Of a stretch of DNA of 64,000 nucleotides, positions 32,353 through 41,632 are shown one piece after another. Every line of letters begins with the position of its first letter. Position 1 is the stretch's first letter. The position numbers and the translations under genes are program-made. A model generated the notes under the pieces. It saw only the letters and a list, made by a program, of their open reading frames with translations, was not told where the DNA came from and did no database searches. The DNA is from Saccharopolyspora sp. SCSIO 74807 (GTDB taxonomy: Bacteria; Actinomycetota; Actinomycetes; Mycobacteriales; Pseudonocardiaceae): NCBI RefSeq assembly GCF_037023755.1, contig NZ_CP146100.1:2606501-2670500 (forward strand), read 5' to 3'.

Positions 32353-33473
32353 CCGCCGAGCCGACTCCGGCGGGCGGGCCGCCGCACCGGCGCGGCCCGG
32401 AGCTGCCGGACTTCCCATGGGATTCGCTCGCCGCGGCCACCGCGCGCGCCAAGGCGCACGCCGGTGGCCTGGTGGACCTGTCGGTGGGCACGCCGGTCGA
32501 TCCGGTGCCGGAGCCGCTGCGCGCGGCGCTGGCCTCGGTTTCCGATGTCCCCGGCTACCCGGCCACGCACGGGACGCCGGAGCTGCGCCGCGCGGCCGCG
32601 GCGGCGCTGTCCCGGCGGCACGGCGTGACCGTTCCCGAGGAAGCGGTGCTGCCGACGATCGGCTCGAAGGAGCTGGTCGCCTGGTTGCCCACGCTGCTGG
32701 GCGTGCGGCCGGGCGAGATCGTGGCGATCCCGGACCTGGCCTACCCGACCTACGAGGTCGGGGCCAGGATCGCCGGTGCCGAAGTGGTCCGGCTGGCTCC
32801 GGGACAGGCGCCGCCCGAGGGCACTTCGCTGCTGTGGCTGAACTCCCCGTCGAACCCGACCGGCCGGGTGCTCGACGCCGCCGCGCTGGCGGAGTCGGTG
32901 CGCGCGGCCCGCGCGGTCGGCGCCGTGGTGGCTTCCGACGAGTGCTACCTGGCGCTGGGCTGGGAGGCCGAGCCGGTTTCGGTGCTGCACCCGTCGGTGT
33001 GCGCGGAGTTCACCGGCGTGCTCGCGGTGCACTCGCTGTCGAAGTCGTCGAACCTGGCCGGTTACCGCGCCGGGTTCATCACCGGTGACCCGGGGTTGGT
33101 CGGCCGGCTGCTGGAGCTGCGCAAGCACGCAGGCATGATCATGCCGCGCCCGGTGCAGCAGGCGGTGACCGCGGCGCTCGACGACGACGAACACGTGCGT
33201 GCGCAGCGGGAGCGCTACGCGCACCGCCGCGCGGTGCTGCGCCCGGCGTTGGAGAAGGCCGGATTCGAGATCGAACTTTCCCAGGCCGGTCTGTACCTGT
33301 GGGCGAGCCGCGGCGCGGACGCTTGGGAAACGGTGGACTGGTTCGCCGAGCGCGGGATCCTGGTCGCTCCCGGTACCTTCTACGGCCCTGGTGGGCAGCG
33401 GCACGTGCGGATCGGCCTGACGGCCACGGACGAGCGCGTGCAGGCCGCGGCGGATCGCCTCGCCGCGGGCTGA
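32349..33473 (+). CDS. dapC: N-succinyldiaminopimelate aminotransferase
   Basis: 374 aa class I/II PLP aminotransferase. Substrate and PLP motifs: [12 protein letters not shown] at the start, [37 protein letters not shown] (Schiff-base Lys in SLSKSS), and a C-terminal RIGLTA Arg. Converts N-succinyl-2-amino-6-ketopimelate to N-succinyl-LL-DAP in lysine/peptidoglycan synthesis. ATG 32349 is coupled to fdxC. dapD and dapE nearby confirm the succinylase pathway. Confidence 0.92.
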   Translation: MTAEPTPAGGPPHRRGPELPDFPWDSLAAATARAKAHAGGLVDLSVGTPVDPVPEPLRAALASVSDVPGYPATHGTPELRRAAAAALSRRHGVTVPEEAVLPTIGSKELVAWLPTLLGVRPGEIVAIPDLAYPTYEVGARIAGAEVVRLAPGQAPPEGTSLLWLNSPSNPTGRVLDAAALAESVRAARAVGAVVASDECYLALGWEAEPVSVLHPSVCAEFTGVLAVHSLSKSSNLAGYRAGFITGDPGLVGRLLELRKHAGMIMPRPVQQAVTAALDDDEHVRAQRERYAHRRAVLRPALEKAGFEIELSQAGLYLWASRGADAWETVDWFAERGILVAPGTFYGPGGQRHVRIGLTATDERVQAAADRLAAG

Positions 33474-33480
33474 GACGCGC

Positions 33481-34398
33481 TCACACCTTCGCGGCCGCGG
33501 CGCGCAGGTCGCGCCACGCCGCCCACCACTTTTCGCGTTGGGCGAAGCGTCGGGCGTTCTCCCGCTCCACGAGCCGTCCGGCCACGAACGTCACCGCCGG
33601 GTCGACCTGCTCGCCGAGTCCCGCGAGCAGGTCGCGCACCCGCTGCTGGGCCACGCAGGCGTCCTGGTGCGCACCGAGCACGTCCTGGAAGTCCTTCGCC
33701 GCGCTGAGCAGCTTCTTCATCTGCTTGCCCAGCACCGGCTCGGCCAGCTCGGCGGTGTAGCGCAGGCGCTTGCCGAGGATCCGCAGCTCGTGCAGCCGTT
33801 CGTCGCTCGGTTCCCGCCCGGCCGCATCGACGGCACGCCGCAGCTTGCGGTACTGCTCGGCGACCAGGGCGCGGAGTTCGCGCCGTCCGTGCGCGCCGGT
33901 TCCCGCGGTCGGCAGCGGCGCTCGCACGGCCTCGCGCAGCGCGTTGACCAGTGCTTCGTAGCGGTCGCCATCGAGCACCGCGAGCATCTCGAACCGCGCC
34001 TCGCCGTGCTCGACCTCCAGCCCGGAGATGAGCCGGGCCGCGGCGGACCGCTCGGCGGTGTCCAGTTCGGCGGCGTCCTGGCGCAGCCGCTCCAGCAGCA
34101 CGTCCAGATCGCGGACCGGACCCAGCGCCCGGCCGAGCGCGCCGAGTTCCGCGCGCAACGGCTCCGACCAGCTCGTGTCCAGGAACGGTCGGGCCGACCG
34201 CAGCACCGCGCGCATCCGCCGCACCGACACCCGCATCTGGTGCAGTTCTTCGGGATCTTCGCCGAGCCGGGTGCCGGGATCGTGCGCCAGCAACCCGCGC
34301 AGCCGCGTGTGGAGCGCGGCGCGAACGTGCTCGGCGACCGGTGCGTCCCGCCCTGCCACCGCGGGTTCGGGCGGCAGGGCCGGGGAGGTGCGGTTCAT
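33481..34398 (-). CDS. CHAD-domain protein
   Basis: 305 aa from ATG 34398. Helical, with conserved His/Arg/Lys rows: ELHQMRVSVRRMRAVLR, LHELRILGKRLRYTAEL and AAKDFQDVLGAHQDA, the hallmark of CHAD domains that bind polyphosphate. No CYTH triphosphatase domain is attached. It is convergent with dapC and co-oriented with dapD, 59 bases downstream of it. The frame continues far upstream antisense to dapE, but the ATG with family-like start is at 34398. Confidence 0.9.
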   Translation of the reverse strand: MNRTSPALPPEPAVAGRDAPVAEHVRAALHTRLRGLLAHDPGTRLGEDPEELHQMRVSVRRMRAVLRSARPFLDTSWSEPLRAELGALGRALGPVRDLDVLLERLRQDAAELDTAERSAAARLISGLEVEHGEARFEMLAVLDGDRYEALVNALREAVRAPLPTAGTGAHGRRELRALVAEQYRKLRRAVDAAGREPSDERLHELRILGKRLRYTAELAEPVLGKQMKKLLSAAKDFQDVLGAHQDACVAQQRVRDLLAGLGEQVDPAVTFVAGRLVERENARRFAQREKWWAAWRDLRAAAAKV

Positions 34399-34457
34399 AC
34401 CACCAGTGTCGGCCATTCCGACGCGGTGTTCGCCGTGATTTCGGCGAGCGGGCGGGC

Positions 34458-35447
34458 TCAGTCGTTCGCGTGCAGCGCCGCGTTCAGCTCGACCTTGCCG
34501 CCGGAACGCGGCCGCACCTCGACCGCACCGGTGGTGGAGTTGCGCAGGAACAGCAGGCCGTCGGAGCCGGACAGCTCGGTGGCCTTGGTCAGCGTCCCGT
34601 CCGGCAGGCTGATCTTGGTGGCGGCGGTGACGTACAGGCCGGCCTCGACGACGCAGTCGTCCCCGAGCGAGATCCCCACCCCGCCGTTGGCGCCGATCAG
34701 GCAGCGCTCGCCGACCGAGATGACCTCCTTGCCACCGCCGGAGAGGGTGCCCATCACCGAGGCGCCGCCACCGAGGTCGGAGCCGTCGCCGACGACCACG
34801 CCGGCCGAGACCCGGCCTTCGATCATCGAGGCGCCGAGGGTGCCCGCGTTGTAGTTGACGAAGCCCTCGTGCATCACGGTCGTGCCGCTGGCCAGGTGCG
34901 CGCCGAGCCGGACCCGGTCGGCATCGCCGATGCGCACCCCGGACGGGGCCACGTAGTCGATCATGCGCGGGAACTTGTCGACGCTGTGCACGGTGACCTG
35001 GCCGCGCGAGCGCAGCCGCAGCCGGGTCTGCTCGAAGCCTTCGACGGGGCAGGGGCCGTGGTTGGTCCACACCACGTTGGACAGCAACCCGAAGATGCCG
35101 TCCATGCTCTGCCCGTGCGGCCGGACCAGGCGGTGCGACAGCAGGTGCAGCCGCAGGTAGATGTCGTGCGCGTCGATCGGGGCGTCGGCGAGCCGGGAGA
35201 TCTCGGTGCGAACCGCGACGACCTCGACTTGGCGGGCGTCGTCCCGGCCGGTCAGCGCAGCGCCGGCTGCTCCGAGCGCCTCGGCCGTCTCCGCCGGATC
35301 CAGCTCGGTGCTGCCTGCCTCGCCGGTCGAGCCGAGCTTGACGATGGGGAACCAGGTGTCGAGCACGGTTCCGTCGTCGGTCACGGTGGCCAGGCCGACG
35401 CCGTGCGCGCCGGTGTTCTGCGGGTCGGGGGTCTCGGTGCCGCTCAT
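34458..35447 (-). CDS. dapD: Tetrahydrodipicolinate N-succinyltransferase
   Basis: 329 aa from ATG 35447. N-terminal helical part, then left-handed beta-helix hexapeptide repeats (VRIGDADRVRLGAHLASGTTV, MIEGRVSAGVVVGDGSDLGGGASV) and GANGGVGISLGDDCVVEAGLYV. The HEGFVNYNAGTLG motif is characteristic of the actinobacterial DapD. Succinylates tetrahydrodipicolinate in DAP synthesis. Divergent from dapE across a 184-bp shared promoter region. Confidence 0.95.
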   Translation of the reverse strand: MSGTETPDPQNTGAHGVGLATVTDDGTVLDTWFPIVKLGSTGEAGSTELDPAETAEALGAAGAALTGRDDARQVEVVAVRTEISRLADAPIDAHDIYLRLHLLSHRLVRPHGQSMDGIFGLLSNVVWTNHGPCPVEGFEQTRLRLRSRGQVTVHSVDKFPRMIDYVAPSGVRIGDADRVRLGAHLASGTTVMHEGFVNYNAGTLGASMIEGRVSAGVVVGDGSDLGGGASVMGTLSGGGKEVISVGERCLIGANGGVGISLGDDCVVEAGLYVTAATKISLPDGTLTKATELSGSDGLLFLRNSTTGAVEVRPRSGGKVELNAALHAND

Positions 35448-35631
35448 GCCGGAAACGGTAATCGGCGGCGGCCCCAGGTGCCGCCCAGGGGTGAGGTCTT
35501 CCGCGCTCATCGATACCGAGAGTGATCGAGTGATTTCCCGGCGCAGCAACGGAAAACCGATGCGCCGCACGTCCTCTATGGACTCCGCGGAGTGGTCGGT
35601 GTCACGCGTTCCCTGCCGGTAACCTGCCAGC

Positions 35632-36708
35632 GTGACCGACTCCCTGGATCTGAGCGCCGAACCGGTCGAGCTGACCGCCGCGCTGGTCGACATCCCCAGC
35701 GTCTCCGGCGAGGAGCGCGCCATCGCCGATGCCGTGCAGCGCGCGCTGCAAGCGCAGGCCCCGCACCTGGAAGTGGTGCGCAGCGGAGAGGCCGTGCTCG
35801 CGCGCACCGACCTCGGCAGGGCGTCGCGGATCGTGCTGGCCGGGCACCTGGACACCGTGCCGATCAACGACAACCTGCCGCTGCACCGCACCGGTTCGGG
35901 CGCGGACGAGGTGCTGCACGGCTGCGGCGCGGTGGACATGAAGGGCGGCGACGCGGTGCTGCTGCACCTGGCCGCGCAGCTGACCGCGCCGCGGTACGAC
36001 CTGACCTTCGTGTTCTACGACTGCGAAGAGGTCGCCGCCGAGCGCAACGGGCTCAACCGCATCGAACGCGACCTGCCGGAGTGGCTGGCCGGGGACCTCG
36101 CCATCGTCGGCGAGCCGTCGAACGCCGGCATCGAAGCCGGTTGCCAGGGAACGCTGCGCGTGGAGGTCCGCACCAGCGGCACTCGCGCGCACGCCGCGCG
36201 CGCCTGGATGGGAGACAACGCCATCCACGCGGCGGAGCCGATCCTGCGGCGGTTGCTGGACTACACGCCGCGGGAGCCGGTCATCGACGGGCTGCAGTAC
36301 CACGAGGGCCTGCAGGCCGTGCGCATCGAAGGCGGCGTCGCGGGCAACGTCGTGCCGGACTCCTGCGTGGTCGCGGTGAACCACCGCTTCGCCCCGGACA
36401 AGTCGCTGGCCGAAGCCGAAGCGCACGTCCGCGAGGTCTTCGCCGGGTTCGACGTGACCGTGGTCGACGCCTCCGGCGGGGCGCTGCCCGGGCTGAACTC
36501 CCCGGCCGCGGCCGAGCTGGTCGAAGCCGCGGGCGGGCAGCCGATCGCCAAGCTCGGCTGGACCGACGTGGCCCGCTTCGCCGCGCGCGGACTCCCCGCG
36601 GTGAACTTCGGGCCGGGGTCGCCGACGCTGGCGCACACCCAGCAGGAGCACGTCCCGGCTGCCGACGTCCGGCATTGCGCGGACGTGCTCACCCGGTTCT
36701 TGAGCTGA
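35632..36708 (+). CDS. dapE: Succinyl-diaminopimelate desuccinylase
   Basis: 358 aa from GTG 35632. M20 metallopeptidase: LAGHLDTVP (metal His, catalytic Asp), [13 protein letters not shown] (bridging Asp), [13 protein letters not shown] (Glu pair) and HTQQEHVPA (C-terminal metal His). Dimerisation domain inserted at ~175-290. Releases succinate from N-succinyl-LL-DAP. Together with dapC and dapD it forms the succinylase branch of lysine synthesis in this window. Confidence 0.95.
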   Translation: MTDSLDLSAEPVELTAALVDIPSVSGEERAIADAVQRALQAQAPHLEVVRSGEAVLARTDLGRASRIVLAGHLDTVPINDNLPLHRTGSGADEVLHGCGAVDMKGGDAVLLHLAAQLTAPRYDLTFVFYDCEEVAAERNGLNRIERDLPEWLAGDLAIVGEPSNAGIEAGCQGTLRVEVRTSGTRAHAARAWMGDNAIHAAEPILRRLLDYTPREPVIDGLQYHEGLQAVRIEGGVAGNVVPDSCVVAVNHRFAPDKSLAEAEAHVREVFAGFDVTVVDASGGALPGLNSPAAAELVEAAGGQPIAKLGWTDVARFAARGLPAVNFGPGSPTLAHTQQEHVPAADVRHCADVLTRFLS

Positions 36709-36714
36709 GCAGCG

Positions 36715-37665
36715 TCAGGAGTCGCCGACGCGGCCGTCGTGCACGTGCGGCAAGCCCTCCACGTCAGGTGCCGCGAGCGGTTCGGAGACCTGCGGAATGC
36801 CGTCCAACTCGGCCGGTTCTTCCACCGGGGCGCGCGGTTCCGGCGTCCGCGCCTGCTGCGGCGCCTCCGACGGCGGCTGTTCAGCGGATTTCTCGGCGGG
36901 TTTGCCGGTCGCGCCGCCCTGCACGTTCTCCACGAACCGCAGCAGCTCCACGGGGAACGGCAGGACCAGCGTCGAGTTCTTCTCCGCGGCGACCTCCACC
37001 ACCGTCTCCAGCAGCCGCAGCTGCAACGCCTCGGGACTGCCGGACATGACGTTCGCGGCGTCGGAGAGCTTGCGCGAAGCCTGGTACTCGCCGTCGGCGG
37101 AGATGATCCGGGAACGCCGCTCGCGTTCCGCCTCGGCCTGCCGCGCGATGGAGCGCTTCATCGTCTCCGGCAGCGAGACGTCCTTGATCTCCACCCGGTC
37201 GATGTGCACGCCCCAGCCCAGCGCCGGGCTGTCGATCATGACTTCGAGGCCCTGGTTGAGCTTCTCCCGGTTGGCCAGCAGCTCGTCCAGGTCGCTCTTG
37301 CCGATGATCGAGCGCAGCGAGGTCTGCGCGACCTGGCCCATGGCGAACAGGTAGTCCTCGACGTTGACCACCGCACGGGTCGGGTCGGTGACGTTGAAGT
37401 AGACCACCGCGTCCACCCGCACCGTCACGTTGTCCCTGGTGATGCCTTCCTGCGCGGGCACCGGCATGGTCACGATCTGCAGGTTCACCTTCTGCAGCCG
37501 GTCGACGCCCGGCACGATCGCGGTCAGCCCCGGCTCGCGCGGCGCCGACAGCACCCGCCCGAAGCGGAACACCACTCCGCGCTCGTACTGCTTGATGATC
37601 CGGACGCTGGAGGCGGTGCACAGCGCCACGAGCAGCGCGATCCCGATGATGAGTTCGACGAGCAT
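36715..37665 (-). CDS. SPFH/stomatin-like (band 7) membrane protein
   Basis: 316 aa from ATG 37665. One N-terminal membrane helix (LIIGIALLVALCTASSVRII), then the SPFH domain: QYERGVVFRFGRVLSAPREPGL, DNVTVRVDAVVYFNVTDP and a coiled-coil segment RQAEAERERRSRIISADGEYQAS. The C-terminal ~60 residues are Pro/Glu-rich and disordered. Organises membrane microdomains or protease access. No NfeD partner is adjacent. Convergent with dapE. Confidence 0.92.
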   Translation of the reverse strand: MLVELIIGIALLVALCTASSVRIIKQYERGVVFRFGRVLSAPREPGLTAIVPGVDRLQKVNLQIVTMPVPAQEGITRDNVTVRVDAVVYFNVTDPTRAVVNVEDYLFAMGQVAQTSLRSIIGKSDLDELLANREKLNQGLEVMIDSPALGWGVHIDRVEIKDVSLPETMKRSIARQAEAERERRSRIISADGEYQASRKLSDAANVMSGSPEALQLRLLETVVEVAAEKNSTLVLPFPVELLRFVENVQGGATGKPAEKSAEQPPSEAPQQARTPEPRAPVEEPAELDGIPQVSEPLAAPDVEGLPHVHDGRVGDS

Positions 37666-37870
37666 GGCGGGCTCCCAACCTCGATCGGCGAGGACGCGAA
37701 AGCCCCGGCTCCACCGGAGCCGTCGCACTGCTCACGGTACTCCGGGCGCAGGTTCCGTTCAGCCCGTATGCACTGGTCAACAAGGCTCTCGTGCCGCAGG
37801 GCGCGCGGCGCCACGCCGTGGTCACTGCCGTGGAACCCGGCGTTCGCCGCCGCTGCATACCCTCAATGCC

Positions 37871-38647
37871 ATGACCATCCAGGGCTCACCCAACGGCGCG
37901 GAGCGCCCGCAGGAGAAGCGACGCGGGCCGGTGGTGCTGCGCCGCTCCCGATTGCAGGATCCCGGCACCACCGATCAGCGCCTGCTCGACTCCCGCGGCC
38001 CGACCGACTGGGTGCACACCGATCCGTGGCGGGTGCTGCGGATCCAGTCCGAGTTCGTCGAAGGTTTCGGCGCGCTGGCCGAGGTGCCGCGCGCGGTGAC
38101 GGTGTTCGGCTCCGCGCGCACGCCCCGCGAGCACCCCGAGTACGAGGTGGGCGAGCAGCTGGGCAAGGCACTGGCCGAGATCGGCTGCGCGGTGATCACC
38201 GGCGGCGGCCCCGGTACCATGGAAGCGGCGAACCGGGGCGCGTCCGAAGCGGGCGGGCTGTCCATCGGGCTGGGCATCGAGCTGCCCTTCGAGCAGGGCC
38301 TCAACCCGTGGGTGGACCTGGGCGTGAACTTCCGCTACTTCTTCGCGCGCAAGACCATGTTCATCAAGTACGCCCAAGGATTCATCTGCCTGCCCGGCGG
38401 TTTCGGCACGATGGACGAGCTGTTCGAGTCGCTGACCCTGGTGCAGACCAAGAAGGTCACCAAGTTCCCCGTAGTGCTGTTCGGCAAGTCGTACTGGCAG
38501 GGCCTCTACGACTGGGTGCGGGACACCATGCACGCCTCCGGCAAGATCGGGGACAAGGACCTCGCCCTGCTGCACCTGACCGACGACGTCGACGACGCCG
38601 TGGAGATCGTGCAGGAGGCATACCGAGCGTGGGAGGAGACGCATTGA
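37871..38647 (+). CDS. LOG-family protein (TIGR00730), first copy
   Basis: 258 aa from ATG 37871. Rossmann-like lysine decarboxylase/LOG fold: VTVFGSARTP, ITGGGPGTMEAANRGA and PGGFGTMDELFE, the PGGxGTxxE motif of cytokinin nucleotide phosphoribohydrolases. Hydrolyses N6-modified AMP-type nucleotides or related metabolites. Carries a longer N-terminal region than the second copy. Its stop overlaps the TTG start of that copy by TTGA. Confidence 0.9.
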   Translation: MTIQGSPNGAERPQEKRRGPVVLRRSRLQDPGTTDQRLLDSRGPTDWVHTDPWRVLRIQSEFVEGFGALAEVPRAVTVFGSARTPREHPEYEVGEQLGKALAEIGCAVITGGGPGTMEAANRGASEAGGLSIGLGIELPFEQGLNPWVDLGVNFRYFFARKTMFIKYAQGFICLPGGFGTMDELFESLTLVQTKKVTKFPVVLFGKSYWQGLYDWVRDTMHASGKIGDKDLALLHLTDDVDDAVEIVQEAYRAWEETH

Positions 38648-39216
38648 GCGAGCAGGACGCCGCCGGGGACGCCATCGGGGAGGACGTCGCGGTCTGCGTG
38701 TACTGCGCGTCCGGGCCGGTGGACCAGCGGCACTTGGACCTCGCAGCCGAGGTGGGCAGCGGGGTCGCCAAGCGGAACTGGACGCTGGTCTCCGGCGGCG
38801 GCCGGGTGTCGATGATGGGCGAGGTCGCCCGGGCGGCCCGCGCGGGCGGCGCCCGCTCGGTCGGGGTCATCCCGCGCGCACTGGTGGATCAGGAGGTCGC
38901 CGACGACGACGCGGACGAGCTGCTGGTCGTGGACACCATGCGGGAGCGCAAGGGGCTGATGGACGCGCACGCCTCGGCGTTCCTGACGCTGCCCGGCGGC
39001 ATCGGCACCTGCGAGGAGCTGTTCGAGGTGTGGACCTCGCGCTACATCGGGATGCACGCGAAGCCGGTCGTGCTGCTGGACCCGGACGGCCACTACCGCG
39101 GGATGCTCGACTGGGTCCGCGGCCTGGTCGCCGACGGGTTCGCTTCGCAGCGCGCGCTGGACTCGCTCACCGTCGTCACCGACGTCGACGCGGCGCTGGA
39201 CGCCTGCGCCGGTTGA
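38644..39216 (+). CDS. LOG-family protein, second copy
   Basis: 190 aa from TTG 38644, which overlaps the previous stop (38645-38647). Motifs CVYCASGPVD, LVSGGGRVSMMGEVARA and LPGGIGTCEELFEVWTSRYIG. The canonical GGG-x-GLMG is SGGGRVSMMG here, and PGGxGTxEE is intact. Closest in size to classical LOG (Rv1205-like). Tandem coupling of two LOG paralogues suggests a hetero-oligomer or two related substrates. Confidence 0.9.
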   Translation: MSEQDAAGDAIGEDVAVCVYCASGPVDQRHLDLAAEVGSGVAKRNWTLVSGGGRVSMMGEVARAARAGGARSVGVIPRALVDQEVADDDADELLVVDTMRERKGLMDAHASAFLTLPGGIGTCEELFEVWTSRYIGMHAKPVVLLDPDGHYRGMLDWVRGLVADGFASQRALDSLTVVTDVDAALDACAG

Positions 39217-39261
39217 CCGCGGCCGGTCCGGCCGTCCGCCGAGCGTGCCAGTATCGGTGAC

Positions 39262-40140
39262 ATGAAGGCACTTCCCGCGCTGCGCTTCGGGGACAAGGAC
39301 GTGACCGGGGATCGGCCGCTGGTCATGGCCATCGTCAACCGCACCCGCGACTCGTTCTTCGACGGTGGCAGCACCTTCGATGCGCAGTCCGCGCTGGACG
39401 CCGTGGACACCGCGATCGCCGACGGCGCCGACATCGTCGACATCGGCGGCGTCCGGGCCGGTGCGCAGGGCGAACCGGTGGACGCCGCGGAGGAGTCGCG
39501 CCGGGTGGTGCCGTTCGTGGCCGCGGTCCGCGAGCGCCACCCGGACCTGGTGATCAGCGTCGACACCTGGCGCGGCGAGGTCGCCCGCCAGGTGTGCGAG
39601 GCGGGCGCGGACCTGCTCAACGACACCTGGGCCGGTGCGGATCCGCAGCTGGTGCGGGTCGCCGCGGAGTTCGGCGTCGGCATGGTGTGCTCGCACACCG
39701 GCGGCCTGCCGCCGCGCACCGATCCCTACCGGGTGCGCTACACCGACGTCGTCGCCGAGGTGGTCGGCGAGCTCGTCGAGCGCGCCGAGCACGCGGTGGC
39801 GGCGGGCGTGCCGCCCGCCGGAGTGCTGGTCGACCCGACGCACGACTTCGGCAAGAACACCTGGCACGGGCTGGAGCTGGTGCGCCGGGTGGACGAGCTG
39901 ACCGCCACCGGCTGGCCGGTGCTGATGGCTATGTCGAACAAGGACTTCGTCGGCGAAACCCTCGGTGCCGAGGTGTCCGAGCGGCTGGAGGGCACCTTGG
40001 CGGCAACCGCGGTCGCCGCGTGGGGCGGGGCGCGGGTGTTCCGCGCGCACCAGGTCGCCGAGACGCGGCGGGTGCTGGAGATGGTGGCTTCGATCGCCGG
40101 GACGCGGCCACCCGCCGAGGTGCTGCGGGCGCTGGCGTGA
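39262..40140 (+). CDS. folP2: Dihydropteroate synthase paralogue (FolP2-like)
   Basis: 292 aa TIM barrel. The DHPS signatures are altered: MAIVNRTRDSFFDGG instead of M-G-V-x-N-x-T-P-D-S-F-S-D-G-G, and DPTHDFGKNTWHG instead of the usual DPG-x-GFGK. SVDTWRGEVARQVCEAGADLLND is retained. In M. tuberculosis the corresponding folP2 (Rv1207) lies in the same neighbourhood and is not regarded as the folate enzyme. So this is probably not the pathway DHPS. The gpgS gene that follows folP2 in mycobacteria is absent here. Confidence 0.88.
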   Translation: MKALPALRFGDKDVTGDRPLVMAIVNRTRDSFFDGGSTFDAQSALDAVDTAIADGADIVDIGGVRAGAQGEPVDAAEESRRVVPFVAAVRERHPDLVISVDTWRGEVARQVCEAGADLLNDTWAGADPQLVRVAAEFGVGMVCSHTGGLPPRTDPYRVRYTDVVAEVVGELVERAEHAVAAGVPPAGVLVDPTHDFGKNTWHGLELVRRVDELTATGWPVLMAMSNKDFVGETLGAEVSERLEGTLAATAVAAWGGARVFRAHQVAETRRVLEMVASIAGTRPPAEVLRALA

Positions 40141-40215
40141 CCTGCGGTCGGGCGCCCGCGTGGCCGTGGGGGTAGCCGGTCCGCCGGAGGCGCTCGGCCG
40201 CGAGTGCGACCGGAC

Positions 40216-40584
40216 TCAGAAAGCGTCTTCGACCAGCTTGCCGGTGTGCGCGATGGGCAGCTCCGGGCCCAGTTCGCGCAGCAGCGGTGCCAGCCGCAGC
40301 CAGCGCGACCGAACCCGCGGCGCGCTCGGGTGCCTGCGGGCGACCTCCCTGGCGAGCTCGTCGATGCGCCACCACGCCTCGTCGAGTTCCAAGCCGGTTT
40401 CCGGCATCCGGTGCACGGCTTCGACCAGCTCCGCTATCCGGGCGCGCAGTTCGGCGAGGTCCGGGCGGGCACCGTTGCGGTCCGCGTCCGCTCCCGCGGC
40501 GTCCGGCCGGGGACGCGGTGCGGGCAGGACGACCTCGCGGCCGTCGGTCGGACCGGGGGCGTTTCGTTCGCTGTCGTCGCGCAC
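40216..40584 (-). CDS. Hypothetical helical protein
   Basis: 122 aa from GTG 40584, chosen because GGAG lies six bases upstream; an ATG at 40695 in frame has none and would add a disordered stretch. The C-terminal ~75 residues are helical (LAELRARIAELVEAVHRMPETG, then WWRIDELAREVARRH, then LRLAPLLRELGPELPIA). Family not recognised. Sits between folP2 and padR, where mycobacteria have gpgS. Confidence 0.6.
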   Translation of the reverse strand: MRDDSERNAPGPTDGREVVLPAPRPRPDAAGADADRNGARPDLAELRARIAELVEAVHRMPETGLELDEAWWRIDELAREVARRHPSAPRVRSRWLRLAPLLRELGPELPIAHTGKLVEDAF

Positions 40585-40880
40585 ACCGAGCTCCTTGCCT
40601 CCTCGCGGGCACGCGTCCGCTGGGCGTGCCTGGTGATCCGAAGTGTGGGGCGCTTTCCCCGGTGATCGAGCAGGGTCGTGAATCGATCCACTCATTCGGC
40701 GCAGTGATCACCCACGAACGGGCTGCCGGTGCGGTCCACCGGCCACGATGGGCGATCGATCGCTGCCCACCTACTTATGATTAGTGAGTCAATTCACCTC
40801 GTGTCGAATCGGGAAAGGACCAACAGCCCCTTGCGCCCGGCCGATGACAGTGGTTCCGAATCACCGTAGAGTCACTACTC

Positions 40881-41231
40881 GTGAAGGCTGATGCGCTCCG
40901 CGGCCACCTGGATGCCTTGCTGCTGGCAACGCTCGACGGCAGGCAGTTGCACGGCTACGCGATCATCGAGGCGTTGCAGCACCGCAGCGGCGGTGCGCTG
41001 GACCTGCCCACGGGAACCGTCTACCCGGCGTTGCGCAGGCTGGAACGCGCCGGATACGTGCACAGCGTTTGGAGCACCGTCGGCGGCAGGCAGCGCCGCA
41101 CCTACCGGCTCACCCAGTCCGGGACGGAGGCGTTGCACGACGAGCGGCGCGCCTGGCGCGAGTTCACCTCCGCCATCGAAGGCGTGCTGGAGAACAGGTC
41201 CGTCCCGGTGCAGCCGACCGCGCAGGCATGA
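40881..41231 (+). CDS. PadR-family transcriptional regulator
   Basis: 116 aa from GTG 40881. Winged helix: DALLLATLDGRQLHGYAIIEALQ, TGTVYPALRRLERAGYVHSVWS and GGRQRRTYRLTQSG, the PadR consensus. The short C-terminal helix places it in the small PadR-s2 group. No adjacent transporter is seen; the 297-bp region before it is noncoding and could hold its operator (imperfect GTGA...TCAC near 40783-40798). Confidence 0.9.
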   Translation: MKADALRGHLDALLLATLDGRQLHGYAIIEALQHRSGGALDLPTGTVYPALRRLERAGYVHSVWSTVGGRQRRTYRLTQSGTEALHDERRAWREFTSAIEGVLENRSVPVQPTAQA

Positions 41232-41285
41232 GCGGCGTGCGAGCTGGCTGCTCGGCCGTCGGGCGTCCGTGCCACGATCGGTGCC

Positions 41286-41627
41286 GTGGCTAGTGCGCTG
41301 ATCTACCTCCTCGTCGTGCTCGTGGTCGCCGCGGTGATCTACCTGCTGGCGACCCTGGTCTTCGGCCGCGGTGAGCAGTTGGAGGCGTTGCCCCCCGGCT
41401 CCACGCCGACCCGGCTGCCCGCCACCGACGTGGAAGGCGCCGATGTGCGGGCGCTGCGGTTCCAGCAGGTCGCCCGCGGGTACAAGGCAGCCGAGGTGGA
41501 TTGGGCGATGGACCGCCTGGCGGGCGAGGTCGACGACCTGCGCGGCCGGATCGCGGTCCTGCAGCGGCAGCTCGACGTGGCCGGCGAGGAGCTGCGCGAT
41601 GCCCGGTCGGCGGATCGGGAGGAGTGA
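41286..41627 (+). CDS. DivIVA-domain membrane protein (Rv1209-like)
   Basis: 113 aa. N-terminal membrane helix ALIYLLVVLVVAAVIYLLATLVF, then a linker and VRALRFQQVARGYKAAEVDWAMDRLAGEVDDLRGRI, the DivIVA-type membrane-curvature motif with coiled coil. Possible role in polar growth or septum machinery. The same place in mycobacteria holds Rv1209, just before tag. Stop overlaps a GTG of the following SRPBCC gene. Confidence 0.82.
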   Translation: MASALIYLLVVLVVAAVIYLLATLVFGRGEQLEALPPGSTPTRLPATDVEGADVRALRFQQVARGYKAAEVDWAMDRLAGEVDDLRGRIAVLQRQLDVAGEELRDARSADREE

Positions 41628-41632
41628 GTCCG

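Noticed and set aside
39262-40140. Canonical dihydropteroate synthase for folate
   Set aside because: Both substrate loops depart from the consensus and the neighbourhood matches mycobacterial folP2, so the primary DHPS is probably elsewhere.
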